In this document: positions 11,089 to 19,630 of the stretch, in pieces | How the letters are laid out: every line of letters begins with the position of its first letter | Numbering within the stretch: the stretch's first letter is position 1 | Assembly: GCA_002205965.3 (NCBI GenBank) | Contig: NADL03000465.1 | Span: 1 to 64,000, forward strand | Reading direction: 5' to 3' | Source of the DNA: Kappaphycus alvarezii | Taxonomy: Eukaryota > Rhodophyta > Florideophyceae > Gigartinales > Solieriaceae | DNA length: 64,000 nt | Translations under genes and position numbers: made by a program | The notes under the pieces: model-generated | What the model saw: only the letters and a program-made list of their open reading frames with translations | The model's database searches: none | Told to the model about the DNA's origin: nothing

Positions 11089-11303
11089 AGACCCAAGAAA
11101 ACTTTTTCTTACGCTAGTCGCAGAGCGTCGGTGGTAGACCCTGCCCCTTTTATACTTGCTTGTAGCTTCTCAACTCTCTTCTATATACACTCCCTTTTGT
11201 TCGTTCAACAATACCACGGTAGCACTTTTGTCGCTCGCAACACCTCCTTCTCAGGGTAATTGGTTCTGAGGATCTCTTCCCCCGCCGATTTACCCCTATC
11301 ATT

Positions 11304-11321
11304 TGGTACTCTTGTGGAGGG
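11304..11321 (+). promoter_or_regulatory. Primer-binding site
   Basis: TGGTACTCTTGTGGAGGG begins two bases after the LTR end, the usual place for a tRNA primer-binding site starting with TGG. The same sequence is present in copy A. The primer tRNA is not identified. Confidence 0.65.
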
Positions 11322-11388
11322 GGTTGCACCCGAGGTATTCGAGTTGAGCAGTAGTAAGGAACACTTCGGGGGATTTCTTTTCTGTAAT

Positions 11389-13062
11389 CATGGATCTCAA
11401 CGCTGCTCGTATAACGTTCACAGGGGCAAGACTGAAGACGTTGAGGAGTTTCTTTACACATATGTCAACGTTGTGATGCGAGAGAAGGGCGATGAAGAGA
11501 AGGCCGCAAGTATCTTCGCCTATCTTCATGGTGACGCAAAGCACAAATATAAGTCCAAGTTTATCGACGGGTGGTCTCTTAACGGGAATGGGCGTAACTT
11601 CGGTGAGGTATGTGAGTGGCTTGTGAAAGAGTATGCTAAGGAGGTAGAACCAGATGAGATGATTCGTACCGCCATAGAGGCCCGGCTCAACTTCGACGAT
11701 TTGTTAAGCTCATTGGTGTACTTGTGTGATCTTTATGAAAAGGCTGGGTTCAACGCCCAAGCCAAGTACGGAATGCTGCGTAAGGCGGCTATGGGGGATA
11801 AGCGGCTCTCCGATTTCCTCCTCATCAAGGGCCCTCACACTTTTGATGAACTGAAGGGTACCATAGTAGAATTTGTCAAAAATTCGGAGACGTTTCAGTC
11901 ACTGAGTGAGGTACCGAGGGAAACCCGCACATCGATGTCTATCGTACATCCTGAAAAGAATTATCAAAGGCCGGCTACTAGTGCAGCGGCATTAGAATCT
12001 GTCAGGAGCGATGTCAAAAACTTGGAAGAAAGGTTGGAAACCCGATTCGATAATCGACTTGACATGATAACCTCGCAGTTGGAAAGCCTTACTCTTACCA
12101 TTAAGAAGAACCAGTCTGGGGCCCCTAAGGCCGCAGAAGTCTGTTCTTACTGTCACAAGCCTGGACACTTTGCAAACAGGTGTCCTGATAATCCACATAG
12201 AAACACTCGTTGTGCAAAGTGCGGTCGATATGGGCATCATGAAAGTAACTGCTGGTCTAAAGACAACAGAAGAGCAAATTTATCGGAAGCAAGGAGTGAG
12301 TCAGGACCAGAGGTGAAAATCTTACAAAATAGAAGGGATCAAAGGTTGACGGATGCCGGTAACGTATCCATCGCTGAAGAGATTAGTCAAGTCAATGTGA
12401 CAAAAAGGGATGGGGAAGGGAACATTTTATCGAAGAAACCTAGGCTAGAGTATGGAATGCTGGAGCATATCCCAGCACCTGTACCTCCTCGAACCAAGAG
12501 GTCTGATCAAGTTGTTCCAGGAGTGGGAGTCACTCCGGCCAAGAAGACGAAAAAGAGTAAGAAAGTTAAGAGTATCTCTAAGGACGTACTAGAGTATGTG
12601 AAGAGGTACAATTTGGTGGCTGAGCTTGCATCGGCCCCAACTGGGATAACGTTTGGTCAACTTTTGAGGGGCGACGCAGAGGATGCGAGAAAAGAACTCA
12701 AAAAAATTATCAGGTCTAATAAGTCCGCTAAGGGTAAGAAACTGTTTCTTCAATCGGCCTCGACAGCACCAAGACGTCTTAAGCTGGTACCAGTCAAAGT
12801 ATTGGGTATGAAAACCCAAGCTCTCTTCGATTCGGGTGCTGTTCCAAACCTCATTTCAGAAACTTTGGTGACAGATCTAGGTCTCGAAATTACTCCAACG
12901 ACTCGAAAAATAACTGTAGCGGATGGAACCGTCTCAAAATGCATGGGCACTGTTGACAAGGTTTCCGTGTTCTTTGGGGACTCTAAAGTTGATGTAGACT
13001 TTCTTGTCATGCCGGATCTCCCTTTCGATGCAATCATTGGCTGCCCACCATGGAAAGACTAG
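11389..13062 (+). CDS. gypsy copy B gag and protease
   Basis: The structural gag protein is followed by the aspartic protease. Zinc knuckles lie at 12142-12183 and 12211-12252, and the protease LFDSGA motif at 12823-12840. The open frame 11260-13062 runs through the LTR end and primer-binding site, so its annotated start is not biological. An ATG at 11389 opens a frame (MDLNAARITFTG) that joins the gag frame by a -1 step at four G near 11417. That looks like the real N-terminus. The frame ends near 13047-13060 before the protease is complete; a -1 step there continues it. Codons are otherwise open throughout. Confidence 0.88.
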   Translation, partial: HGSQRCSYNVHRGKTEDVEEFLYTYVNVVMREKGDEEKAASIFAYLHGDAKHKYKSKFIDGWSLNGNGRNFGEVCEWLVKEYAKEVEPDEMIRTAIEARLNFDDLLSSLVYLCDLYEKAGFNAQAKYGMLRKAAMGDKRLSDFLLIKGPHTFDELKGTIVEFVKNSETFQSLSEVPRETRTSMSIVHPEKNYQRPATSAAALESVRSDVKNLEERLETRFDNRLDMITSQLESLTLTIKKNQSGAPKAAEVCSYCHKPGHFANRCPDNPHRNTRCAKCGRYGHHESNCWSKDNRRANLSEARSESGPEVKILQNRRDQRLTDAGNVSIAEEISQVNVTKRDGEGNILSKKPRLEYGMLEHIPAPVPPRTKRSDQVVPGVGVTPAKKTKKSKKVKSISKDVLEYVKRYNLVAELASAPTGITFGQLLRGDAEDARKELKKIIRSNKSAKGKKLFLQSASTAPRRLKLVPVKVLGMKTQALFDSGAVPNLISETLVTDLGLEITPTTRKITVADGTVSKCMGTVDKVSVFFGDSKVDVDFLVMPDLPFDAIIGCPPWKD

Positions 13063-13569
13063 GACATGCATTGACTTGGGCAACCAAATGGTTTCAGTTA
13101 ATATTGACGGCAGAACCGTGAAGATGCCCCTGGATTTCGACAAAAGCACGCATCCTGAAGATTTAAAAGAAACGGACAGTGAAGATTTCACTTCTAGCTA
13201 TGACAGCGAAGATTCGGAACCAACTAACACTTTCGGAAGTGGAAAAGGGTACCCTCGGGGGTAATGAACATGGCATGGGACGATTATGATTCTGGGTTTG
13301 AAACAGATGACGACTGGAATTCTAGGATAAGTTTGAAACCCGAATGTGTTTCTTTTTGCGATGATATCGAATCAAAGGACAGAATTCGGAGCATGAAAGA
13401 AGATTACCTTTGCAAAGAAAATAAGAATACGTCGAATTCCATATATGAAGATGTGAGCACGACGGAAGAGGTCCTTCAAAATATTGAGGTTGAGGATCAA
13501 GAAGAAAAAGGGCGCCAAATGGCAGAAATCCAAGGAAAAGTGCAGCACCTTCCCGCCCCGCCTCACTGA
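13004..13569 (+). CDS. gypsy copy B protease end and acidic linker
   Basis: The frame 13004-13264 completes the protease and runs into an Asp/Glu/Ser-rich stretch. It ends at TAATG (13262-13266), where the next frame 13264-13569 starts. The second frame continues the acidic linker (MAWDDYDSGFETDDDW) towards the reverse transcriptase. Copy B lacks one A at about 13063 that copy A has. Both TAATG and the neighbouring run of five G are shared with copy A. The linker is not a recognised domain. Confidence 0.75.
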
Positions 13570-13580
13570 AAATATCCGAC

Positions 13581-14663
13581 ATGTTAACATCTTCCGAAGT
13601 AATTGCATGGAGCGTTTCAGATTTAAGACAAGCAAGTGTACCGGTTACTCACTCGTTCGAACTTACCGACACTCAACCGATTTACCACAAGCCTAGACGT
13701 CAACCGCCAAAATATGACCAATTTATCTCAGAAAATGTTACAAGTATGCTGAAAAATGATATTATTCGACCAGTTTCATCCCCATGGTCGTTTCCAGTTG
13801 TGGTCGCACCAAAGAAGGATGGAAAGCTGCGTTTTTGCGTCGATTACCGACAACTGAACCAGAGAATGATACCCGATCGATTTCCGATTCCGAACATGGA
13901 GGAGATCCTCGAGGACCTGAAGGACGGGAGATATTTCACCTCAATTGACCTTTACACTGGCTATTGGCAGATTCCATTGGATGAAAAATGTAAGGAAAAA
14001 ACAACCTTTACCAGCAAAGCCGGTACGTTCAGGTTCGAAGTGATGCCTTTTGGTCTCATGAATGCACCAGCTACATTCCAAAGAATGATGAACGAGGTTT
14101 TGAAAGGACTTCCATTCGCAAGAGTCTATATCGATGATGTCGTCATATTCTCAGAAACATTGGATCAGCACATCTCGCACGTCAAGACAGTTGTGGAGAG
14201 GATATCGGAGTATAGCTTGAAAATTAAGTTGAGCAAATGCTTCTTTGCGAAAACTTCTATCCAATTACTCGGTCATATCGTCGACCAAGAGGGAATTAGA
14301 GTGGATCCAGAGAAAACGAAAAAAATAAAGTTGGCACCAAGGCCCGCTTCAAAGACGGAGGTCCGAAGCTTCTTAGGACTGGCCTCATATTACAGAAGAT
14401 TTATCAAAGATTTCGCCAAGACTGCAGCACCGTTACATGCCAGCACTACGAAGAACGGAAAATTTTACTGGAACAAGGAAATGGAAACTGCATTTCAGGA
14501 GCTTAAAGATAAGCTATGTGTCCCCCAGTTCTCATGTACCCAGATTTCAAGAGACCATTCGTTGTGGAGACAGATGCCTCAGAACGGTCTTTGGGTGCCG
14601 TTTTGTCCCAAAAAGATGAAAACGGAAGACTACACCCTGTTCAATTCGCAAGCCGAACTCTGA
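13581..14663 (+). CDS. gypsy copy B reverse transcriptase
   Basis: Polymerase domain with fingers and palm motifs in order: VVAPKKDGKLRFCVDYRQLN, SIDLYTGYWQIPL, FEVMPFGLMNAPATFQ, and the catalytic YIDD at 14127-14138. The thumb/connection motif LGLASYYRRFIKDFAK follows. It is intact up to 14520, where five C mark a -1 step into the RNase H frame; past that point this frame reads out of phase to 14663. The upstream linker is in another frame and meets this one around 13530-13570. The ATG at 13581 is only the first Met in frame, and the frame extends upstream. Confidence 0.95.
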   Translation: MLTSSEVIAWSVSDLRQASVPVTHSFELTDTQPIYHKPRRQPPKYDQFISENVTSMLKNDIIRPVSSPWSFPVVVAPKKDGKLRFCVDYRQLNQRMIPDRFPIPNMEEILEDLKDGRYFTSIDLYTGYWQIPLDEKCKEKTTFTSKAGTFRFEVMPFGLMNAPATFQRMMNEVLKGLPFARVYIDDVVIFSETLDQHISHVKTVVERISEYSLKIKLSKCFFAKTSIQLLGHIVDQEGIRVDPEKTKKIKLAPRPASKTEVRSFLGLASYYRRFIKDFAKTAAPLHASTTKNGKFYWNKEMETAFQELKDKLCVPQFSCTQISRDHSLWRQMPQNGLWVPFCPKKMKTEDYTLFNSQAEL

Positions 14664-15643
14664 ATGACGCGGAAAAGAGATACTCAGTCTGCGAGAAAGA
14701 AGCGCTAGCTGTCGTCTTCGCGCTGAAAAAGTTTCGCGTATACCTTTTATCACTCGAGAAATTTGTCTTGATAACTGATCACCAGGCACTTAAAACAGCA
14801 TTCCAAAAGAAGGATGTACATCACCGCTTGGCCCGATGGCTCGACATTTTCGCAGAATATCGGTTTGAAATTGTGTATAGACCCGGACGCAATAATCAGC
14901 CTGCCGATTACCTATCCCGCTTGAGGGACGCACTGATTCCAAATGAAAAAGCTTCGGAGGACATCGTCGGAGTCGCCGAGTTGCAGTTGCCGAACGATAA
15001 CGAGTACGAAGCTAATATTCACGGACTGATCAAATTCCTCGATGGACTAGAAATGAGAAAGGTTGATCTTGAACACAGAAATTGGGTACGCAGGAATCAA
15101 AAGGCTTTTACATTGTGGAATGGGAAACTCTTCCGGCACACTAAAGCCGGTCCCCGACTAGTGGCCCCTTTGAAAGAAAGAATGAAGATCTTGAGGACTT
15201 TCCATGATGAGCTAGGGCATTGGGATCTCGAAACAACCAAAAAATTCGTAACTGAGAGATTCTGGTGGCCCGGTATCCATAAGGACGTCTATAACTTCGT
15301 GAAAAGCTGCGACAACTGCCAAAAATTCACTCCAATACGGAAGTATAAGACAACTCTAAGTTTTCCAGTTTCCGGTCTCTTTGAAACCTTCTCAATTGAC
15401 TTCGCGGGCCCGTTCAAGGAAACTTCTTCCGGAAACAAATATCTCCTTATAGGGGTGGAACATCTTACTGGATGGCCAATAGCAGTTGCAGTCGAGGAGG
15501 CAAATGCTGAGGTGGTACTGAGATTCATCGAAAAAGAAATAATTGAACCGTTTGGTCTTCCAAAAAGGATCATCTCGGATAACGCCCTTTGTTTTACTGC
15601 AACTTCACTGCTTCGTTTTTTGGAAGAGAAAGGATTCAGCTGA
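14516..15643 (+). CDS. gypsy copy B RNase H and integrase
   Basis: RNase H begins with PFVVETDASERSLGAVLSQ and includes the YSVCEKEALAVVFALKKFR helix and the ITDHQALK motif. Integrase follows with its HHCC zinc site (LGHWD, then SCDNCQ). The first two catalytic acids are in SIDFAGPF (about 15397) and ISDNALCF (about 15575). The frame stops at 15643; a -1 step at about 15633 continues it into the next frame. Unlike copy A it has no internal breaks. Confidence 0.95.
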   Translation: MCPPVLMYPDFKRPFVVETDASERSLGAVLSQKDENGRLHPVQFASRTLNDAEKRYSVCEKEALAVVFALKKFRVYLLSLEKFVLITDHQALKTAFQKKDVHHRLARWLDIFAEYRFEIVYRPGRNNQPADYLSRLRDALIPNEKASEDIVGVAELQLPNDNEYEANIHGLIKFLDGLEMRKVDLEHRNWVRRNQKAFTLWNGKLFRHTKAGPRLVAPLKERMKILRTFHDELGHWDLETTKKFVTERFWWPGIHKDVYNFVKSCDNCQKFTPIRKYKTTLSFPVSGLFETFSIDFAGPFKETSSGNKYLLIGVEHLTGWPIAVAVEEANAEVVLRFIEKEIIEPFGLPKRIISDNALCFTATSLLRFLEEKGFS

Positions 15644-17349
15644 AGACCGTTCTCGCATACGCTCCTATGTCCAACGGGAAAGCGGAGAGGATGGTTGGAA
15701 CCATCAAACGAGCAATATCGAAAACTATGTCGGAGAATGAAATCCAGTGGGAAGATGCCTTACCAAAAGTGTTATACGGCTACCGTCGAAGAAGAGGAAG
15801 AAATGGACGCTCACCATTCGAGCTAATGTACGGAAGGGCTCCTAGAATGTTACAGAGAGACATGGAAACAAATATTATCGATGAAGAGAGTAGGGAAGTT
15901 GAACTACTGGCCACCGAAGGCTGGAGATCACACCGCGCGCTAACACAGACAAGAAATAAGGATGCAGAACCTGCAGTCAGAACCTTTTCAGTTGGCTCTA
16001 AAGTACTTGTAGTACATGGAAAAGCAATGCAGCAGGCTGTGAAGTGGCCGGCCTTCCAAACCAAGTACTCGAACCCTTGCATCGTCACGGAGGAAAGACA
16101 CCCGCACTATCAGCTCTGTTCAAGCTCAGGGAAGAGATCAAGGAGGGCCATCCATGCACGTCGTCTGGTCCCTTACCATCAGAGGCCTGAAGAATTCCTT
16201 CTCACACAGGACTATGCGCAACCACGGGGCATACTCATCTTTAACTATAGAATGATTCCTATGGGAGGAAAAAGGGCCTGGGAATGGATCATCTCGGTTA
16301 CGCGGGACTACTACGAACTCCACGTAATCATCCATTTCTACATTAATATATGCCTATGTTTTCGTACGTTGAACGGACCATTGCTACCTGAAGAAGATTT
16401 CCGACTATTAATAAGAGTTCTATTTTCATTCCAAAACGGAAGGTTCACGGAAGCAGGTCCAGAGTTTGTGGAGGTAATATATCATTACTCTATAGGAAGA
16501 TATGGAATGGTAGCTGCTGGAGACTTGTCGCAAACGTATCTGAATATTATCCGTCCAATTTACGTATTTCTCAAGAACAACCAAGATGTGCGACTGAGAG
16601 GTTACGCCTTACCCCCGGATATGGAATACAGGCTGGTCCCGTATCCTCTATGGGAACCTTACGTTTCTCCGCCACAAATTGGGAACGTTGGAGGCGGCGA
16701 GGATCCTCCTGAAGCAGTGATGATGACCAGAGGAGGACCTTCAGGAGACAACAACCCGCCCAGAAGAGGTTCCGGTCGTCCCCCGAGAGGACCTCGTGCA
16801 GGTCCCAGTACGTCAGGAGCTGGTCGCGGCCATTCATCGGGACCGTCCACCACAACTTCATCTCTAGCTCTGCTTCACAACCATGCACAGCATACAGTCG
16901 GAAGAAGAAGATTATCTTTTTGGCTGCGCAATATCTCCGAGGATGCGAACGATGCGCAGGTCATTTCTTATTTCATGATAAGCATCTGTTTATGTTTTAG
17001 GGCGCTACATGGACCGCACTTATCTTACGAAGATTCGTTCTTGATGATGCGCGTCTTCTTTTCTTATCGGCATCCATTCCTCCGGCATCTTCCAGAAGAG
17101 TTTGCATATCACATATATTTTTTCACTCTTGGAAGATTCGGAAGAGTCACGGAAGAAGAATGTATTCAACCCCACCTCGATGTTATCAAACCAATATATG
17201 AGGCTATGCTACAAAGTGAGGTACCAGTAATGCGAACCTACTTTTTAGAGCATCATATTGGTAATCAGTTGCATCCGTACCCGTTTGAGAGACCATACAT
17301 TTTATCAATAAGACAGCGAACACTAACGGAAGCAGAAGAAGAGCAGTGA
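15589..17349 (+). CDS. gypsy copy B integrase C-terminal part with duplicated novel domain
   Basis: The frame holds the third integrase acidic residue (NGKAERM, about 15675), a GPY-like region with FSVGSKVLVVHG, and a long extension that is not a chromodomain. The extension has two related domains, about 16300-16650 and 16915-17330, joined by a Gly/Pro/Arg/Ser-rich linker (about 16690-16850). Paired motifs are ICLCFRTLNGP with ICLCFRALHGP, RVLFSFQ with RVFFSYR, SIGRYG with TLGRFG, IIRPIY with VIKPIY, and YPLWEPY with YPFERPY. The last codons are acidic and the stop is at 17347. The extension's function is unknown. Its position matches that of envelope-like or accessory genes in other elements, but no signal peptide or membrane segment is evident. 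Confidence 0.9.
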   Translation: MFYCNFTASFFGRERIQLKTVLAYAPMSNGKAERMVGTIKRAISKTMSENEIQWEDALPKVLYGYRRRRGRNGRSPFELMYGRAPRMLQRDMETNIIDEESREVELLATEGWRSHRALTQTRNKDAEPAVRTFSVGSKVLVVHGKAMQQAVKWPAFQTKYSNPCIVTEERHPHYQLCSSSGKRSRRAIHARRLVPYHQRPEEFLLTQDYAQPRGILIFNYRMIPMGGKRAWEWIISVTRDYYELHVIIHFYINICLCFRTLNGPLLPEEDFRLLIRVLFSFQNGRFTEAGPEFVEVIYHYSIGRYGMVAAGDLSQTYLNIIRPIYVFLKNNQDVRLRGYALPPDMEYRLVPYPLWEPYVSPPQIGNVGGGEDPPEAVMMTRGGPSGDNNPPRRGSGRPPRGPRAGPSTSGAGRGHSSGPSTTTSSLALLHNHAQHTVGRRRLSFWLRNISEDANDAQVISYFMISICLCFRALHGPHLSYEDSFLMMRVFFSYRHPFLRHLPEEFAYHIYFFTLGRFGRVTEEECIQPHLDVIKPIYEAMLQSEVPVMRTYFLEHHIGNQLHPYPFERPYILSIRQRTLTEAEEEQ

Positions 17350-17370
17350 CGACCCGGGACGTTCGCCTTG

Positions 17371-17382
17371 AGAAAGGGGGCG
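17371..17382 (+). promoter_or_regulatory. Polypurine tract
   Basis: AGAAAGGGGGCG sits immediately before the TG of the 3' LTR. This is the expected place and composition for plus-strand priming. The corresponding copy A tract has more changes (GAGCGAGAGGGCG). Confidence 0.7.
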
Positions 17383-17722
17383 TGTAATACAAAAAATGGT
17401 CCTCCCCTCATTTAATACAGGAAATGGTCCTCCCTTCACGTAATACAGGAAATGGTCCTCCCTCGTGTAATCCAGCAACCTACAACGATCCCGCCCCTAA
17501 CTTCTCCACCGTCATTTCCAAATTTACTTCCATTTTATCTAGATATTTTTATACTGTATTTAACCCTCTGAATCGACCCCGAATCAAGTCCCTTTTCCCT
17601 TTTAGCTTACCTCCTCCTCCAAATTCGCCTTTTTTGAGAAGAAGGGCGCAAATGCACTACTGCAAAATCCCTTGCAGATTTATTTTACCTATTCCTAATC
17701 TATAGAACCTGCCCCGGGAGCC

Positions 17723-17730
17723 TATTTAAA
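17723..17730 (+). promoter_or_regulatory. Second TATA box inside the type B LTR
   Basis: CCTATTTAAACCCC lies 115 bp before an ATG at 17838, with a C/A-rich leader (CACACACCCAAAACACC) between. The diverged copy at 30474-30481 keeps both. The same TATTTAAACCC plus C-rich leader precedes the superoxide dismutase gene at 25152. Confidence 0.6.
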
Positions 17731-17809
17731 CCCCTTTATTCTAAGTTCCAAATGCCCCCGATCATTTTACTCATCACCCCTCTCCCCCACACACCCAAAA
17801 CACCCTACA

Positions 17810-18441
17810 TTGCCTCCCGTTCCCCAACGTCTATCAAATGAACAACCTTCGCCCCTCTGTCCCTATTTCCAAAAACCGCCCTTCCCGTCCATCAATGGCC
17901 TTCGTCTCGCCGCCTACGGGCCAACCGATGCCGACGACTACATCCGGCGGCAAACAAAGAAGCAAATCATCGAGTTCGTTCGCCGCCTCTTCATAGAAGA
18001 AGAAGCGAGGGAGGTAAGTCAGGGAGAGGCTGAGAAGGTCGAGGAGGAGAGCGGGGAGTCCTTCGAGGAATGGTTAGCCCCTGAGCTAGTGTACGAGGCT
18101 CAGGAGGAGGAGGAGGAGGATGAGGAGGAGGAGGAAAATGAGGAGGAGGAAAATGAGGAGGAGGAGGAAATGAGGAGGAAGAGGATGAGGAGGAGGAGGA
18201 GGAGGAGGAGGAGGAGGAGGGAACAGGGGCATGGAAAGTGTTGGACTGGTGGGGCCTGGAATGAGAGTATGGATCAAGTTTGCCCACGATGGAACCGGAT
18301 GGAGATATCTTTAGTAGTCTAGATATCTCCCAGGGGGAAATAGAGAGCTGTGAGCCATTCGCAGATATTTGTGGGGACTGCTTGGACAGCATGGATATTT
18401 TAGAGGAGTTGTTTGGATCTGATTTAGAGAATGGGAAATAA
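17810..18441 (+). CDS. LTR-encoded acidic protein (unknown function)
   Basis: No family is recognised. The called frame begins at a TTG at 17810; the first conserved ATG is at 17838 in another frame (MNNLRPS here, MNNLCPS in the second copy). A conserved core GPTDADDYIRRQTKK then IIEFVRRLF is followed by EEW-APEL and a Glu run of variable length encoded by GAG repeats. In the frame that ends at 18441 the C-terminus is acidic: EPDGDIFSSLDISQGEIES and ILEELFGSDLENGK. The second copy at 30.6-31.2 kb keeps the N-terminus, core and most of the C-terminus. At least two -1 steps are needed to read it through. The composition resembles an acidic regulatory protein, but that is inference. Confidence 0.6.
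18103..18222 (+). repeat. GAG microsatellite within the LTR ORF
   Basis: Imperfect GAG repeats encoding a Glu tract, or Arg if read out of phase. The tract is shorter and more mixed in the related LTR at 30.9 kb, so its length varies. Confidence 0.85.
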
Positions 18442-18929
18442 GAGGACCAAATTAATTGTTAGTTTCTTAAGTATCTTTTGCTTAGAGTATATTGTCCACA
18501 CAAAGTATTTTTATGCATTTCTTGGTATCTTCTGTAGTTTTGTTCGGACTTTAGGGGTAGCCAAAAGTCTATATAAGCTGAGTAAACTGCTTCCTCATGG
18601 AGAGGTCAAGCAAGTTGGCAGACAACTTCAAGCCAAGTCCCGAGTAGTAGGAAGTTGAGAGTCAACTTCAGACCCAAGAAAACTTTTTCTTACGCTAGTC
18701 GCAGAGCGTCGGTGGTAGACCCTGCCCCTTTTATACTTGCTTGTAGCTTTCTCAACTCTCTTCTATATACACTCCCTTTTGTTCGCTCAACAATACCACG
18801 GTAGCACTTTTGTCGCTCGCAACACCTCCTTCTCAGGGTAATTGGTTCTGAGGATCTCTTCCCCCGCCGATTTACCCCTATCAGACCGCCTTCAGGTGGG
18901 TCTGGGTGGCCTGCATGTGGCCGGCCCCG

Positions 18930-18994
18930 AGGCCGGAAGGTAGATGTACATCCACTTACCGACCGATATATCCTCCAAGAGTAAAACACCCAAA
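18930..18994 (+). repeat. 3'-end fragment of a non-LTR element
   Basis: Reads CGATATATCCTCCAAGAG followed by TAAAACACCCAAA, the shared 3' terminus of the non-LTR elements in this window. The element's sense strand is plus. It lies just after the 3' end of copy B. Confidence 0.6.
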
Positions 18995-19630
18995 CCTTGC
19001 TTCCTTACCGACAGAGGAGAGGATGACGTGGTTGAGGTGGGGTACGTGGGCCCGATAGGAAGCTTCCATGAGAAAGCATTGGTTAGCTTCACCCGACGTA
19101 GAAGCGAAGCCCTGTGCGGGGGCGGTGGCAAAGTGCGTGATTGGGGAGATGCAGGCGGCCTCTTTTCGGCCGCTCTGGTTCAGGGATCAAGTCGGGCATG
19201 GGAGCGAGTGACACCGGCAAGCAGGCGACGTGCGCTTGCAACTGCGGCGCAATCAGGGGTATCAGCCGTTTGGCCGAAGAGATTGCACGCTTCGGAAAGC
19301 ATGAGCAGCAGGTGTCCCATACGGACGTCGGGTCTGGAAAATCGAAGCTTTCCAGAGAGAGGAGGGAGGTGAAGGACGTCGGAGAGGAAGGACGGGACGC
19401 GGCCATGACCACCCAGGGGGGCACTGCGGTGGCGTCCCGACCTGGGGGCACGGGAAAATCTGCGCGCCGGGGCGGTGTCCCGGAGGAGGGAGGGGAAAGC
19501 TTGGTGTGTGTAATCTTTACGGAATTTGGAAGAAGAATGTGGCTGAACATGCCGAGGGGGATTACAGAGAAACTAACACGCGAAGGGCGATGAGAGAGGA
19601 ACTAATCGGAAATGCATCTGGTAAAAACTT
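18995..19630. other. GC-rich spacer with two overlapping open frames, unassigned
   Basis: A 153-codon frame on the minus strand (19089-19550) overlaps a 150-codon frame on the plus strand (19141-19593). Neither has a recognisable domain, and GC-rich sequence keeps several frames open by chance. The minus frame is on the strand of the flanking element remnants and could be more of an element N-terminus. This is not shown. Confidence 0.25.

Larger units (their letters stand above)
10582..11301 (+). repeat. 5' LTR of gypsy copy B (type A U3)
   Basis: 720 bp, starts TGATGTGCGC, ends CCCCTATCA; TGAT and ATCA form a perfect short inverted repeat. A TATATAAG box is at 10989-10996. U3 is of the same type as both LTRs of copy A. 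Confidence 0.95.
10582..18883 (+). mobile_element. Ty3/gypsy LTR retrotransposon, copy B (chimeric LTRs)
   Basis: Full-length element on the plus strand: 5' LTR 10582-11301, internal region 11302-17382, 3' LTR 17383-18883. The internal region matches copy A almost perfectly. The two LTRs share only the last 345 bp or so (R/U5) and have unrelated U3 regions. That should not happen in one round of reverse transcription, so the element is recombinant. The flanks read CAGAC before the 5' LTR and GACCG after the 3' LTR. A clean target-site duplication is therefore not clear, unless the LTR ends at CCCTAT, in which case CAGAC is duplicated. Confidence 0.95.
17383..18883 (+). repeat. 3' LTR of gypsy copy B (type B U3, 1501 bp)
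   Basis: Starts TGTAATAC and ends CCCCTATCA. The last 345 bp or so (TATA box, hairpins, U5) match the type A LTR. The first 1.1 kb is unrelated to type A. That part begins with short imperfect repeats of the form TAATACAGGAAATGGTCCTCCC. It then has a TATTTAAA promoter and an ORF. A second, diverged copy stands alone at 29694-31597. Confidence 0.88.

Noticed and set aside
17991..18392. Ser/Pro-rich minus-strand frame
   Set aside because: Antisense reading of the GAG repeat.
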